A stretch of DNA of 49,379 nt from Rhodospirillales bacterium (GCA_024653965.1 JANLGW010000143.1:1-49379), one strand, 5' to 3'. Positions 8,422-17,955 are shown, counted from the stretch's first letter. The notes: a model not told the origin generated them from the sequence alone. Translations and numbers: made by a program.

Positions 8422-9843
8422 TTAAGCGCTTTCTTTCAATATGTCCATCAACGCTTTGCGCACCGCGCTGACGGTGTCCGTCCATCGGTGAGTTGGTTCG
8501 CGTCTAAATAGCCGCATGCTGGGATACCATGGGGTATCGGTGCGGTCCAGAAGCCAGCACCAATCGGCCCCAGGTCCAGACAACATCCATACCGGTTTGC
8601 CCAAGGCGCCAGCCACGTGTGCGGTGGGGGAGTCCACGCAGATCACTAGGTCCAACTGGTCGATCACGCCCGCCAGATCCGCCACGTCCATCAACGACGC
8701 GCCAGCGGATTCGATTAAGGGCTGTAGCCCCAGTTTGGCAATGTCGCCTGCGCCCGCGCCGCGTTCCAGCGAAAAAAGTTGCAGACCGGGAATGCCCAAG
8801 ATTTCGTCGAAGTCTTCCAGCATCATATCTTGGGGACGCGCCGGACCTTTGAGGGGGCGGCCTTCCCAGGTGCCAGACCATACCAGCCCCACCGCGAGAC
8901 GCGTTTCGGGGTGAATATTGAGCGTTTGATCGCCGAGCTTGGGCGCCGACAGATAAGTCGCCTCTGCAGGCAGATTGTCGACCTCTACGTTCAGCCGCGC
9001 GGGCAGGCTGAGCAAGGGGATTTGCGTCGTGACGCCGGGAATTTTCGCCAACGGCGTGCCGATAGGGACGGTGGCGTCAATGTCGGGCGAGGCCGCCAGC
9101 AAGTGCGTCAGGTGCGGCGGGCATTCCATCACTACTTTCGCGCCGATGTGTTTGAGCGCGCTGGCGAAGCGGGCGAACTGTATCAGCGTACCAACCGATC
9201 CTTCATAGTTGACAAGGATGGTGTTGCCTTGCAGGGGCGAGCCGTTCCACAGTGCCAAATCTTTACGTCGTGGGTCACGACCGGGCAACGCAAAGCGGAT
9301 TTCCAGCTCCTTAAAGCCGCGTTTCCAGTCGCCTATTTGCAACAGGGTCAAAGCGTGTTCGACGCGGCACAGTGCGTAGGTGGGTTCTAACTTGATGGCG
9401 TGGCTGAAATGTTCCAGCGCATCTTTGGCATCGCCCACGTCACGCAAGGCAATACCGGCATTGAGCAGGGCCTTGGGCGAATTGGGCGCGTACTTAACGG
9501 CGCGGCGATGTGCTTCGACGGCGCGCGCGGGTTCACCTAAATCGCGCAACGCATTGCCGAGGTTCGTATAAACGCCGCCGCCATTGGGTTTTAACGCCAG
9601 CGAGCGGCGATAACACGCCACAGCGGCATGCGCGCGCCCTGCCGTGCGCAGCGCCACGCCCAAATTGTTATAGACGTCCGCCGACATGGGCGAAAGGCGC
9701 ACCACTTGGGTGTAGTCTTTGATCGCTTCTTCGATGCGTCCCGCGCGGTGATGATTTAAGGCGCGCTCGTAGATGCGCTTGACCTCGGTCACGGGGTCAT
9801 TCGGCGGGGTTCTGAGCGTAGCGGTGGTTTTTGGTGCGATCAT
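8422..9843 (-). CDS. TPR protein with GT9/heptosyltransferase-like C-terminal domain
   Basis: Protein of 473 residues. Residues about 15-190 are TPR repeats (AIKDYTQVVRLSPMSADVYN, NLGVALRTAGRAHAAVACYR, NLGNALRDLGEPARAVEAHR and ALEHFSHAIKLEPTYA). The C-terminal half resembles the GT-B C-domain of ADP-heptose-type glycosyltransferases: VGLVWSGTWEGRPLKGPARP, then FSLERG and LDLVICVDSPTAHVAGALGKPVWML, with the conserved D-S-P-T/A-H segment. Such proteins are common in alphaproteobacteria and are thought to modify glycans or proteins, but the acceptor is unknown. First gene of a leftward pair; ATG at 9843. Confidence 0.82.
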   Translation of the reverse strand: MIAPKTTATLRTPPNDPVTEVKRIYERALNHHRAGRIEEAIKDYTQVVRLSPMSADVYNNLGVALRTAGRAHAAVACYRRSLALKPNGGGVYTNLGNALRDLGEPARAVEAHRRAVKYAPNSPKALLNAGIALRDVGDAKDALEHFSHAIKLEPTYALCRVEHALTLLQIGDWKRGFKELEIRFALPGRDPRRKDLALWNGSPLQGNTILVNYEGSVGTLIQFARFASALKHIGAKVVMECPPHLTHLLAASPDIDATVPIGTPLAKIPGVTTQIPLLSLPARLNVEVDNLPAEATYLSAPKLGDQTLNIHPETRLAVGLVWSGTWEGRPLKGPARPQDMMLEDFDEILGIPGLQLFSLERGAGAGDIAKLGLQPLIESAGASLMDVADLAGVIDQLDLVICVDSPTAHVAGALGKPVWMLSGPGADWCWLLDRTDTPWYPSMRLFRREPTHRWTDTVSAVRKALMDILKESA

Positions 9844-10262
9844 GGTTTAAGCGGCTCCTCCGTCGAGTATCGACTGTAAGCGCCTGAGTTTCAAGGGAAA
9901 GGGAAGGATGCCCGTAGGATAGTAGTGGCTTCTTTTGGACGCAGTAAACCGCCATCGGGCGCGATGGATTTTAGGGTGTATCGGGGCTGCCGTAGATATT
10001 TTGCGACGACGGCGATGGTTTGGCTTTACGGGGGCCTTGCCCAAAGATAGTCAGCGATTGGTGGTGCAGGTACAAGCCGCACAAGCGGATTGCACCGGGC
10101 TGTTACATGCGTATTTTTGCATATTAACGGCATATCATTGGTGCTTTGAGTGTGAATAAAAATCGTGTTACCAATAGGTATGCTGAATCAGGGAGACGCG
10201 GAACGCGCCCGGTTCAACACGATTATTTTAGAAATTTCAGTCCTGCTCGGGGGAACTAAAGC
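9844..10262. other. Divergent intergenic region before the chemoreceptor
   Basis: It holds the promoters for the leftward TPR pair and the rightward chemoreceptor gene. The only marked structure is a long-range inverted repeat: AATCGTGTT at 10161-10169 and AACACGATT at 10216-10224, enclosing a smaller GACGCG/CGCGCC-like stem. It could fold the chemoreceptor leader RNA. The ORF on the plus strand at 9935-10159 begins with TTG and shows no family features. Confidence 0.45.
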
Positions 10263-11987
10263 ATGTCGATTAAAGCACGTTTGATTGCTGTCTTGGCGAT
10301 CATCTTGGCGGTATTTACGGGCGCGGCGATTGCCACGCTGATCAATTTGAATGCGCAAATGCCGAAACTGGAAGTTACCGAAGATTCTGCGAACACGGTT
10401 TCGCATGAAGCCATCCCGTTAATGGTGCTGATCAAAGACATTCAGTTGGACGTGGTGCAGGTCCAGCAGTGGATTTCGGATATTTCCGCGACACGTGGCC
10501 TGCCCGGCTTTGATGATGGCTTTACCGAGGCGGCTAATTTTGCTCAAAAATTTGGCGAAGACGTGTCTAAGGCGCGCGAACTGGCAACTAAGCTGGAGCT
10601 GACGGAAATCGTCACGGCGCTCAATGAGACCGAAAAGGCCTTCAAGCCGTACTACGAAACCGGCGTGAAGATGGGCAAAATCTACGTTGCCGAAGGCCCC
10701 GAACAGGGTAACGTGATGATGGAGCAATTCGACAGCGTGGCCGGCGCCATGGGCGAAAACATGGATGCGCTGACGACCAAGGTCGCCGAAGCGACCAACG
10801 GGCGCTTGGAGGGATTGACGGCCTCTATCCACGACGTGCAGTCCGGTATTGAAGGCGTGGTGCAGTTGAACATGATCCTCACCGCCATCGGCATCGTGAT
10901 CGGTTTGGGCGCGGCGATTTATCTCTTTACCGTGATTAAGGGTTCTATCGAAGGATTGCTGAACGATATCGATCAGATTCAGAGCCGGGATTGGACGTCA
11001 AAAGCCGCCCTCAGCACCGACCGTACCGACGAATTCGGCACCGTGGCGCGAGCCTTGTCTCAGACCAAGGGGATGCTGGCGGACGCTGAACGTCGTGAAC
11101 AAGAGCAAAAAGAGGCCGAGGTGCGTATGGGCGAAGAGCGGCGTAAAGACCGCATGCGCATGGCCGATCAGTTTGAAACCAGCGTCGGCTCGGTGGTGGA
11201 AACCGTGTCCGCTGCGGCTGACGAAATGCAAACGACCGCGCAATCGGTGTCGTCCACCGCTGAACAGACCAGCCGTCAGGCGACCGCCGTCGCGGCTGCG
11301 GCGGAACAGGCGTCGGCCAACGTGCAGACGGTGGCTTCCGCTGCCGAGGAACTGAGCAGTTCAATTTCCGAAATCTCTCGCCAAGTGTCGCAATCGACTC
11401 GTGTTGCAAGCGAGGCGGTGGCCGAGGTTCAAGGCGCCAATGAAAAAGTTCAGGGCCTAGCCGCGGCGGCGCAGAAGATCGGCGAAGTGGTGGCGTTGAT
11501 TACCGACATCGCCGACCAAACCAATCTGCTGGCGCTAAACGCCACCATCGAAGCGGCGCGCGCTGGCGATGCGGGCAAGGGCTTTGCCGTCGTTGCATCG
11601 GAAGTGAAAAACTTGGCCAATCAGACCGCACGGGCGACCGAAGAAATTTCGGCGCAGATCGGCGGCATTCAGGGCGCGACCGAAGACGCGGTGTCGGCCA
11701 TCCGTTCCATCGGCGGCATCATCAACCAGATCAATGAGATCACGTCGACCATCGCGGCGGCGGTTGAAGAACAAGGTGCGGCGACACAGGAAATCGCGCG
11801 TAACGTCGAACAGGCTTCGCAGGGCACGACCGAGGTGTCGTCGAACATTTCCCAGGTGACTCAGGCCGCTTCGGAAACGGGCAGCTCGGCAACGCAGATT
11901 CTCGACGCCGCCACCGAAATGGCGCGTCAGTCCGGCAAGCTGGAAAACGAGGTGCAGAAGTTCCTCGCCACCATTCGCGGCGGCTGA
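10263..11987 (+). CDS. Methyl-accepting chemotaxis protein
   Basis: Transmembrane chemoreceptor of 574 residues that passes signals to CheA/CheW. TM1 is about residues 7-29 and the periplasmic part about 30-195 is mostly helical (four-helix-bundle style). TM2 is about 200-222, followed by HAMP (about 222-280) and the long coiled-coil signalling domain to the C-terminus. The hairpin tip is the usual IADQTNLLALNATIEAARAG. Alanine- and Gln/Glu-rich stretches on both sides (such as QTSRQATAVAAAAEQASANV) supply methylation-site candidates. GGGGA lies upstream of ATG 10263. No CheB/CheR pentapeptide tether is present at the end (FLATIRGG). It stands alone, with a terminator behind it. The ligand is unknown. 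Confidence 0.95.
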   Translation: MSIKARLIAVLAIILAVFTGAAIATLINLNAQMPKLEVTEDSANTVSHEAIPLMVLIKDIQLDVVQVQQWISDISATRGLPGFDDGFTEAANFAQKFGEDVSKARELATKLELTEIVTALNETEKAFKPYYETGVKMGKIYVAEGPEQGNVMMEQFDSVAGAMGENMDALTTKVAEATNGRLEGLTASIHDVQSGIEGVVQLNMILTAIGIVIGLGAAIYLFTVIKGSIEGLLNDIDQIQSRDWTSKAALSTDRTDEFGTVARALSQTKGMLADAERREQEQKEAEVRMGEERRKDRMRMADQFETSVGSVVETVSAAADEMQTTAQSVSSTAEQTSRQATAVAAAAEQASANVQTVASAAEELSSSISEISRQVSQSTRVASEAVAEVQGANEKVQGLAAAAQKIGEVVALITDIADQTNLLALNATIEAARAGDAGKGFAVVASEVKNLANQTARATEEISAQIGGIQGATEDAVSAIRSIGGIINQINEITSTIAAAVEEQGAATQEIARNVEQASQGTTEVSSNISQVTQAASETGSSATQILDAATEMARQSGKLENEVQKFLATIRGG

Positions 11988-12044
11988 GTTTTGCCTTTAC
12001 GCTGCGGCATCAGGCGTTTTGGTGCCGTTGCCGTCGATCCATAC

Positions 12045-12079
12045 AAAAAGGCCCCGGTGCTTTGTCGGGGCCTTTTTTA
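12045..12079 (+). terminator. Rho-independent terminator after the chemoreceptor gene
   Basis: AAAAAGGCCCCG (12045-12056) pairs with CGGGGCCTTTTT (12066-12077), and the T-run continues. The loop has nine bases. Confidence 0.85.
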
Positions 12080-12154
12080 TGCTTTGATCTAATAAAAGTA
12101 ATTACTTACTTACATAAAGAGGCCGGAGTTCAGGGTGGCGGGGCGGGGTGAAAA

Positions 12155-12508
12155 TTAAAGAATTTCCAGCACGCTTTCGGGCGGGCGGCCCAGGCGGGCG
12201 TGTTTGCCCTTCACCACGATGGGGCGTTCGATGGCGCGGGGATGGGCGGCGAGCGCCTCGATCAAGGCGACCTCACTCAGCGCATCGACGTCGATGCCTT
12301 CTTCTTGGGCTTCTTTGCGGCGCACGATGGCGGCGGCGGATTTGCCCAGTTTTTGTAAAATGGCTTTAAGTTCGGCGGCGCTGGGCGGCGTGTCTAAATA
12401 CTCGACGACGTGCGGCTCCACGCCGCGCTCGCGGATCAATTCCAACGTTTGGCGCGATTTGGAACAACGTGGGTTGTGATAGATTGTGACAGGGCTGGTG
12501 GCGGGCAT
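12155..12508 (-). CDS. arsC: ArsC-family (glutaredoxin-dependent type) arsenate reductase
   Basis: Small cytoplasmic thioredoxin-fold protein of 117 residues. The catalytic motif NPRCSKSR is at about residues 12-19, with Cys15 as the nucleophile, followed by LELIRERGVEPHVVEYLDTP. The C-terminal segment RPIVVKGKHARLGRPPESVL matches the conserved ERPIVV...GRPP end of the ArsC family, which reduces arsenate to arsenite using glutathione and glutaredoxin. Uncharacterised relatives such as YffB share the fold, so arsenate as substrate is likely but not certain. It lies three bases after recX and is probably co-transcribed with it. It is not linked to other ars genes. Confidence 0.85.
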   Translation of the reverse strand: MPATSPVTIYHNPRCSKSRQTLELIRERGVEPHVVEYLDTPPSAAELKAILQKLGKSAAAIVRRKEAQEEGIDVDALSEVALIEALAAHPRAIERPIVVKGKHARLGRPPESVLEIL

Positions 12509-12511
12509 GGT

Positions 12512-13141
12512 TTAGGCTTTCTGGGTTGTTGAGGGGGTAAGGGGTTCGGGGGCGAGCAGGTCTTCCAGTTCTTCTGGGCTGTCGGCTTCGATCACGCGTC
12601 TGGCCAGATCGTAACTAAAACCTGCCCGCGCCAGCGTGGCCAAGTGTTTATCTTGTGTTGCGGTGCGTTTAGCGGGGTCGGCATAAGGGCCTAAGCGGCG
12701 GCGGCGCGCCAACGTAACGGCGGCGGCCAGTTCCGGGTCGGCGTGTTCAAGCTCAAGCGCTTCAAGGGCTAGGTCGATGGCATCCGTCTCCAAGCCCTTT
12801 TCCAACAGTTTCATGCGGATTTTATGGGTCGATCCGCCGCGCGACAACAAGGAGCGCGCGCGCGTTTCAGCGTAGGCACGATCATTAAGCAGGCCGGAAT
12901 CGACGTAGCGAAGGATGATGGCATCGATCCAGCCCTTAGCTTCGGTCAAATCCAAATCTTCGTAATGTCTGGCGGCTTTGAACAGGCGGCGTTCCAGCAC
13001 CCGGCGCAGGTTTTCCGCGCTCGTCGCATAACGGTCCAAATGATGTAAAGCGATGTTGGCCAGCCGCTCGGGCGTCGGGCGTTTAGGCAGCTTTTGGGGC
13101 GGCTTAAAGGATTTTTGGGTTTTGGGTTTGCTCTCGACCAT
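12512..13141 (-). CDS. recX: RecX-family regulatory protein
   Basis: Predicted modulator of RecA filaments, 209 residues. After a basic N-terminal tail (KPKTQKSFKPPQKLPKRPTP), three helical modules follow: LANIALHHLDRYATSAENLR with RVLERR, then DAIILRYVDSGLLNDRAYAE with the characteristic RSLLSRGGSTHKIRMKLLEKG, then the LARAGFSYDLARRVIEAD end. These match the order of the RecX fold. It is not adjacent to recA here, which is common outside gammaproteobacteria. ATG at 13141; the promoter must lie in the 51 bases shared with the divergent ABC permease gene. Confidence 0.85.
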   Translation of the reverse strand: MVESKPKTQKSFKPPQKLPKRPTPERLANIALHHLDRYATSAENLRRVLERRLFKAARHYEDLDLTEAKGWIDAIILRYVDSGLLNDRAYAETRARSLLSRGGSTHKIRMKLLEKGLETDAIDLALEALELEHADPELAAAVTLARRRRLGPYADPAKRTATQDKHLATLARAGFSYDLARRVIEADSPEELEDLLAPEPLTPSTTQKA

Positions 13142-13192
13142 GGGGGATGACTATATAAGGCATTGCCGCCAACGCCAATAAGGGCAAATGCT

Positions 13193-13972
13193 ATGAAACA
13201 AATCGCCGCTTCCAATAGCCTCGGGCTTTATACCCTCTATATCCGCGAAGTGCGCCGGTTCTTGAAGGTCTATACTCAGACCCTGGTCGGCCCAGTGGTG
13301 ACGACGCTGTTGTTTTTGGCGGTGTTCGCGTTGGCGTTGGGTCCGGCGGTAAGCGTGGTGGGCGAAGTGCCGTTCATGGAATTTCTCGCTCCCGGCCTGA
13401 TCATGATGGCGATGGTGCAAAATGCATTTGCCAACACCTCCAGCTCGATCATGATTTCCAAGGTGCAAGGCAACATCGTCGATACCTTGATGCCGCCCTT
13501 AAACGCGCACGAACTGACCTTCGGTCACGCCATGGGCGGGGTGACGCGCGGTATCTTCGTCGGCATTGCGGTGGGTTTGGTGTTGACGCTGTTTGTGCCC
13601 ATGGGCGTGTATAACGTCGGTTTGATCGTGTTTCACGCGGTGGGCGCTTCGCTGATGCTGTCGTTGTTGGGGGTGATCGGCGGTATTTGGTCGGATAAGT
13701 TCGATCATATCGCGGCGGTGACCAATTTCATCATTACGCCGCTGTCGTTTTTGTCGGGCACCTTTTATTCCATTCACCGCTTGCCTGAAACGGCGCAGAT
13801 GGTCGCCTTGTTCAACCCGTTTTTTTATATGATCGACGGCTTTCGCTACGGCTTTATCGGCCAAGCCGATGCCTCGATTTGGATCGGTATGGCGGTGGTC
13901 GCGGGTGTGGATGCGGCGCTGTGGTGGGTGAGTTGGCGCATGTTCGACACCGGTTATAAGCTGAAGCCTTAA
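13193..13972 (+). CDS. ABC-2 type transporter permease
   Basis: Inner-membrane permease of 259 residues with about six membrane segments, of the NodJ/ABC-2 exporter type. The N-terminal amphipathic YTLYIREVRRFLKVYTQTLV leads into VGPVVTTLLFLAVFALALG. The family signature region lies in the middle, and LSFLSGTFYSIHRLPETAQM plus NPFFYMIDGFRYGFIG are typical of the last third. The ATG at 13193 has AAGGG upstream; an in-frame TTG at 13163 would add ten residues. The ATP-binding partner usually encoded just before such permeases is absent: the upstream neighbour is divergent recX. The ATPase must be elsewhere. The substrate is unknown. Confidence 0.85.
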   Translation: MKQIAASNSLGLYTLYIREVRRFLKVYTQTLVGPVVTTLLFLAVFALALGPAVSVVGEVPFMEFLAPGLIMMAMVQNAFANTSSSIMISKVQGNIVDTLMPPLNAHELTFGHAMGGVTRGIFVGIAVGLVLTLFVPMGVYNVGLIVFHAVGASLMLSLLGVIGGIWSDKFDHIAAVTNFIITPLSFLSGTFYSIHRLPETAQMVALFNPFFYMIDGFRYGFIGQADASIWIGMAVVAGVDAALWWVSWRMFDTGYKLKP

Positions 13973-14031
13973 GCGCCGTTCGCGGGTTTTCGTTGACAGT
14001 TCGGGGTCGGATTCCCATAATCCCCGGCTTT

Positions 14032-14098
14032 CCGGGCAGCTATGCTGCCCGGTTGTTATTTTTCTGGGCGATTTGCTTCGCCCGGGCGTCGTTTTTTT
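14032..14098 (+). terminator. Tandem hairpins between the ABC permease and argD
   Basis: CCGGGCAGC (14032-14040) and GCTGCCCGG (14044-14052) form a perfect nine-base-pair hairpin with loop TAT, followed by TTGTTATTTTT. A second hairpin, GGGCGA (14066-14071) with TCGCCC (14078-14083), is followed by a T7 run around 14091-14098. They may end the permease transcript or attenuate readthrough into argD. No leader peptide rich in arginine codons was found. Confidence 0.55.
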
Positions 14099-14124
14099 GA
14101 AACCAAGGGAAAGGAACGTCTGAA

Positions 14125-15294
14125 ATGGTCGCGCTGATGCCGACGTATGCGCCTGCAAATCTCGCTTTCGAGCGGGGCGAAGGGGTTTATCTGTATACGG
14201 CGGACGGGCGACGTTTTTTGGACTTCTGCGCCGGCATTGCGGTGAGCTGCATGGGTCATGCGCACCCGCATCTGGTTCAGGCCTTGAAGGCCCAGGCGGA
14301 AAAAGTCTGGCACACGTCGAACCTTTATCGCATTCCCGGCCAGGAATTGTTGGCCGAGCGGCTGGCTGCGGCCTCGTTCGCCGACCGGGTGTTTTTTTGC
14401 AATTCCGGCGCGGAAGCGCTGGAAGGGTCGATTAAGGTTGCGCGCAAATATCAAAAAGACAACGGCAACCCGCAGCGCTATCGCATCGTCGCTTGTGACA
14501 ATGCGTTCCATGGCCGCACGCTCGCGACCATCGCAGCGGCGGGGCAGAAAAAGCTGCTGGAAGGCTTCACCCCTGTGGTTGAAGGCTTCGAGCAGGTGGC
14601 CTATGGCAATTTAAATGAGATGCGCAACGCCATCACCGATGAAACGGCGGCCATCTTGGTCGAGCCAGTGCAGGGCGAAGGTGGCATCAATCCCGCCAGT
14701 GCGGATTATCTGCAAGGCCTGCGCGCGGTGTGCGATGAATACGGCCTGTTGCTGATGTTCGACGAAGTGCAATGCGGGATGGGCCGCACCGGCAAGCTGT
14801 TTGCCCACGAATGGGCAGGCGTGAAGCCGGATGTGGTCGCCACCGCCAAGGGCATCGGCGGCGGTTTTCCGCTGGGCGCGTTACTGACCACCGAAGCGGC
14901 GGGCGTGCTCGGCGTCGGCAATCACGGCACCACGTATGGCGGTAATCCGTTGGCCATGGCGGCGGGTGGCGCGGTACTTGATTTGCTGTTGGCGGACGGT
15001 TTTTTGGATCATGTCAACGCCGTGGCCAAGACTTTGGAACAGGCCCTGCGCGTGTTGGTCGCTAAATTTCCGAACGTCTTCGTCGAAGCGCGCGGCAAGG
15101 GTCTGATGCAAGGCATCAAGTTGCGTGACCCCATCGTCAACCGCGAGTTCAAGACCAAGCTGGAAGGCGAGGGCCTGTTGCTCGCGCCCGCAGGCGACAA
15201 CGTGCTGCGCCTGCTGCCGCCGTTGATCATCACCGATGACCATGTGGCCGAAGCCGTGGCATTGATCGAGAACGTAGCCGCAAGCTACGCCTAA
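14125..15294 (+). CDS. argD: Acetylornithine aminotransferase
   Basis: PLP-dependent class III aminotransferase of 389 residues for arginine synthesis; it makes N-acetylornithine from N-acetylglutamate semialdehyde. It may also serve as succinyldiaminopimelate aminotransferase. Motifs are [19 protein letters not shown] (substrate/PLP phosphate), the [14 protein letters not shown] segment, [21 protein letters not shown] (PLP ring Asp) and [15 protein letters not shown] with the Schiff-base Lys. The length is normal for ArgD. ATG at 14125 with AAAGGAACG upstream. It is followed after 25 bases by argF, forming an arginine operon with hslO behind. Confidence 0.95.
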   Translation: MVALMPTYAPANLAFERGEGVYLYTADGRRFLDFCAGIAVSCMGHAHPHLVQALKAQAEKVWHTSNLYRIPGQELLAERLAAASFADRVFFCNSGAEALEGSIKVARKYQKDNGNPQRYRIVACDNAFHGRTLATIAAAGQKKLLEGFTPVVEGFEQVAYGNLNEMRNAITDETAAILVEPVQGEGGINPASADYLQGLRAVCDEYGLLLMFDEVQCGMGRTGKLFAHEWAGVKPDVVATAKGIGGGFPLGALLTTEAAGVLGVGNHGTTYGGNPLAMAAGGAVLDLLLADGFLDHVNAVAKTLEQALRVLVAKFPNVFVEARGKGLMQGIKLRDPIVNREFKTKLEGEGLLLAPAGDNVLRLLPPLIITDDHVAEAVALIENVAASYA

Positions 15295-15319
15295 AATAAA
15301 GAACTGAAGGAGAGCCACC

Positions 15320-16219
15320 ATGTCGGCTCCGAAGCATTTTTTGGATTTACACCGTTTGGACGCAGCAACGCTGCGCGCCATTATGAACCTCAGTCTCGAT
15401 ATCAAAGCCGGGCGCAATAAATGCTCGCTCGCGGGCAAGACGCTGGCGATGATTTTTGAAAAGCCTTCAACACGCACCCGCGTATCGTTTGAAGTCGGCA
15501 TGATGCAGATGGGCGGCGGCGTGGTAATCTTGGATGGCGAAGGCAGCCAATTGGGTCGCGGTGAAACCGTGGCCGATACCGCGCGCGTGTTGTCGCGCTA
15601 CGTCAACGCGATCATGATTCGCACCGACGACCCGGCCAAATTGGAAGAATTGGCTGCCCACGCCACCGTGCCGGTGATCAACGGTCTGACCGACGATAGC
15701 CATCCGTGCCAGTTGATGGCCGACGTGATGACGTACGAAGAACATCGTGGCTCCATCAAAGGCAAAAAAGTGACGTGGTGCGGTGACGGCAACAACGTCG
15801 CGGCGAGCTTCGTGCATGCCGCCGAACGGTTTGGTTTTGCGTTGACGTTGGCCACGCCCAATGAGTTGAGCATGAACCAAAGCGTGCTTGATTGGGCGAA
15901 AGCAAACGGGGCGGATGTCCGCACGACCACCGACGCCGATGAAGCTTTCGTGGGCGCGGATCTGATCGTCACCGACGCTTGGGTGTCCATGGGTGATACC
16001 GATGCGGAGCGCCGTCATAAATTGCTCGCTCCCTATCAGGTCGATGCCCGGCGCATGAAATTGGCCAAACCCGATGCGGTGTTTATGCATTGCCTGCCCG
16101 CGCATCGCGACGAAGAAGTAACGGCGGAAGTTCTCGATGGCCCGCAGTCCATCATTTGGGACGAAGCGGAAAATCGCCTGCACGCGCAAAAAGGCATCTT
16201 GGCGTGGTGCATGGCTTAA
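15320..16219 (+). CDS. argF: Ornithine carbamoyltransferase
   Basis: Cytoplasmic enzyme of 299 residues that makes citrulline from ornithine and carbamoyl phosphate. All family motifs are visible: [13 protein letters not shown] (carbamoyl-phosphate binding), SHPCQLMAD (HPCQ), the [10 protein letters not shown] segment (ornithine binding, D-x3-SMG) and [13 protein letters not shown] (catalytic HCLP). AAGGAG precedes the ATG at 15320. Its stop overlaps the hslO start by one base (TAATG), so the two are translationally coupled. Confidence 0.97.
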   Translation: MSAPKHFLDLHRLDAATLRAIMNLSLDIKAGRNKCSLAGKTLAMIFEKPSTRTRVSFEVGMMQMGGGVVILDGEGSQLGRGETVADTARVLSRYVNAIMIRTDDPAKLEELAAHATVPVINGLTDDSHPCQLMADVMTYEEHRGSIKGKKVTWCGDGNNVAASFVHAAERFGFALTLATPNELSMNQSVLDWAKANGADVRTTTDADEAFVGADLIVTDAWVSMGDTDAERRHKLLAPYQVDARRMKLAKPDAVFMHCLPAHRDEEVTAEVLDGPQSIIWDEAENRLHAQKGILAWCMA

Positions 16220-17118
16220 TGAGCCAGGTTCTGGGTAGCGATTTTAGTCAGACCTTCCAAATCGAAGGTCTGGACGTGCGCGGTCGATTGGTGCGCCTTG
16301 GCCCCGAACTGGCCAAGGTCATCGACGCGCACGGTTATCCCGATTCGGTATCCGAAATGTTGGCCGAAACCTTGACGCTGGGCGCGGTGCTGGCCAGCGC
16401 GTTGAAGTACGACGGTCTGTTCACCCTGCAAATTCAAAGCGACGGGCCGATCTCGCTGCTGGTCGCCGACGTGACTTCCGCTGGCGCGGTGCGCGGTTAT
16501 GCGCGCTTTGACGCCGAGCGTCTTGAACAGGCAGCGGCGCGTGAAAGCGCACCGGTGCCGAGGTTGCTGGGCGCGGGGCATTTGGCATTCACCGTCGATC
16601 AAGGTCCCGATATGGAACGCTATCAAGGCATCGCGGCGCTGGATGGCGCCACCTTGGCGGAATGTGCGCACCATTATTTTCGCCATTCCGAGCAGTTGGA
16701 AACGGCGATCTTTATCGCTGCCCGCGTGACGGGCGGCGACATCCGGGCGGGTGCTTTGATGGTGCAGCGCATGCCCCATCAGCATGTGCCGGACGAGGCC
16801 GAAGCCGAAGACGGCTGGCGGCGCACGGTGGCGATCCTGGCCAGTTTAAAGGCCGCTGAATTGTTGGATTTTAATCTTACGCCCGATCAGTTGCTGTATC
16901 GGTTGTACCATGAAGACGGCGTGCGGGCGTTTGCGCCCCAACCACTGGTGCATCAATGCCGCTGTTCGCAGGGGAAGGTCGCCAATACGCTGAAAAGTTT
17001 TCCGCGTGCCGAAGTCGTCGGCGATGATGGCTGCGCACGGGTGGTGTGCGAATTTTGCAAGGCTCACTACGATTTTTCGCCCGTTCAACTCGACGCCCTG
17101 TATGGCGGAACCGAGTAG
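16219..17118 (+). CDS. hslO: Hsp33 redox-regulated chaperone
   Basis: Cytoplasmic holdase chaperone of 299 residues, activated by oxidation. The N-terminal domain includes LVADVTSAGAVRGYARFD and the central GHLAFTVDQGPDMERYQGIA. The C-terminal zinc switch has the four cysteines in CRC (in HQCRCSQGKV) and CEFC (in VVCEFCKAHYDFS), in the usual CxC...CxxC arrangement. The start at 16219 overlaps the argF stop; the frame is open further upstream, but that part is out-of-frame argF coding sequence. The argD-argF-hslO order is common in Rhodospirillales-type genomes. Confidence 0.95.
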   Translation: MSQVLGSDFSQTFQIEGLDVRGRLVRLGPELAKVIDAHGYPDSVSEMLAETLTLGAVLASALKYDGLFTLQIQSDGPISLLVADVTSAGAVRGYARFDAERLEQAAARESAPVPRLLGAGHLAFTVDQGPDMERYQGIAALDGATLAECAHHYFRHSEQLETAIFIAARVTGGDIRAGALMVQRMPHQHVPDEAEAEDGWRRTVAILASLKAAELLDFNLTPDQLLYRLYHEDGVRAFAPQPLVHQCRCSQGKVANTLKSFPRAEVVGDDGCARVVCEFCKAHYDFSPVQLDALYGGTE

Positions 17119-17178
17119 GCGTTAAAATTTAACATCAATCATCTTGAAGAAGATGCGATCGAAGCGCATCATGCGGAC

Positions 17179-17793
17179 ATGATGAATCGTAAACACATTC
17201 TGATGATTACCGGTGCGGCGTTGGGCGCGGTTCTTGCGCTTTCGGCCTGCGCTAACGGTAAGCCCCTGCCCGGCGCCGTGGCCGAGATTGGTTTTTCGCA
17301 TCTTTCTTCGTGGACGTTTAACGTGGCGCGAATTGACATGACATCGGCCTACCAAAGCCCGATGCAAGCGCCCAATGCCGAACATCGTATGCCCACATCG
17401 CCGGAACGCGCCATGCTCGATTGGGCGAAAGCGCGGTTGCAGGCGCAGGGTGCCGCGGCATCCCCGGCGACCGCCATGTTTGTGATCGAAGACGCTTCGG
17501 TGATTGAAACCAAGCTGGATCAAACGAAGGGTTTTAAAGGCCTGTTCATTACCGAACCAACCGAGCGTTACGAAGCGAAAGCGGCGGCGAGCCTAAAGCT
17601 GGTCAATCCGGCGACGGGCAGCGACGGGCTGGTGCGGGCATCCGCCATGCGCTCCATCGAGATCAGCGAAAACGCGACCTTGGCGGAACGTGAACAGGCA
17701 TGGGCCGATCTGGTGGAAAAGTTGATGGCCGACTTCAACACCCAGATGGAATTTCAGGTCCGCGATCACTTGGCAAACTGGGTCTCGCGTTAA
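17179..17793 (+). CDS. Predicted lipoprotein of unknown function
   Basis: Conserved-hypothetical protein of 204 residues. The N-terminus MMNRKHILMITGAALGAVLA ends in the lipobox LSAC with Cys24 as the lipidated residue, so the protein should be membrane-anchored and exposed to the periplasm. The body alternates short beta-like and helical segments (ATAMFVIEDASVIETKLD, LAEREQAWADLVEKLMADFN) without a recognised catalytic motif. It lies 60 bases after hslO and may share its transcript. A role in envelope maintenance is a guess only. Confidence 0.75.
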   Translation: MMNRKHILMITGAALGAVLALSACANGKPLPGAVAEIGFSHLSSWTFNVARIDMTSAYQSPMQAPNAEHRMPTSPERAMLDWAKARLQAQGAAASPATAMFVIEDASVIETKLDQTKGFKGLFITEPTERYEAKAAASLKLVNPATGSDGLVRASAMRSIEISENATLAEREQAWADLVEKLMADFNTQMEFQVRDHLANWVSR

Positions 17794-17955
17794 GGCTTTC
17801 TATTCTCACAATTTTATTTAAATCCCCGTTCTCGTATGACCCATTCATCAAGAGTCATTGAGAGTTCACGGGGCAGTCATGCTGCTGACATATCGGTGCG
17901 TTAGCTTTGGGGCCTACAACCTCAGGTTAACGCCTAGATGAATTGGAAGCGGATC

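Noticed and set aside
9935-10159. Small plus-strand ORF of 74 codons before the chemoreceptor
   Set aside because: It starts with TTG, has no ribosome-binding site, an Arg/Cys-rich composition and overlaps the regulatory region.
12155-12508. Arsenic-resistance operon with the ArsB-like permease at 4143
   Set aside because: The genes are 7 kb apart in different units, without arsR; the permease family has many substrates.
16090-16218. Longer N-terminus for Hsp33
   Set aside because: The 43 extra codons overlap the end of argF in another frame and are Arg/Pro-rich; the ATG at 16219 gives the standard start.
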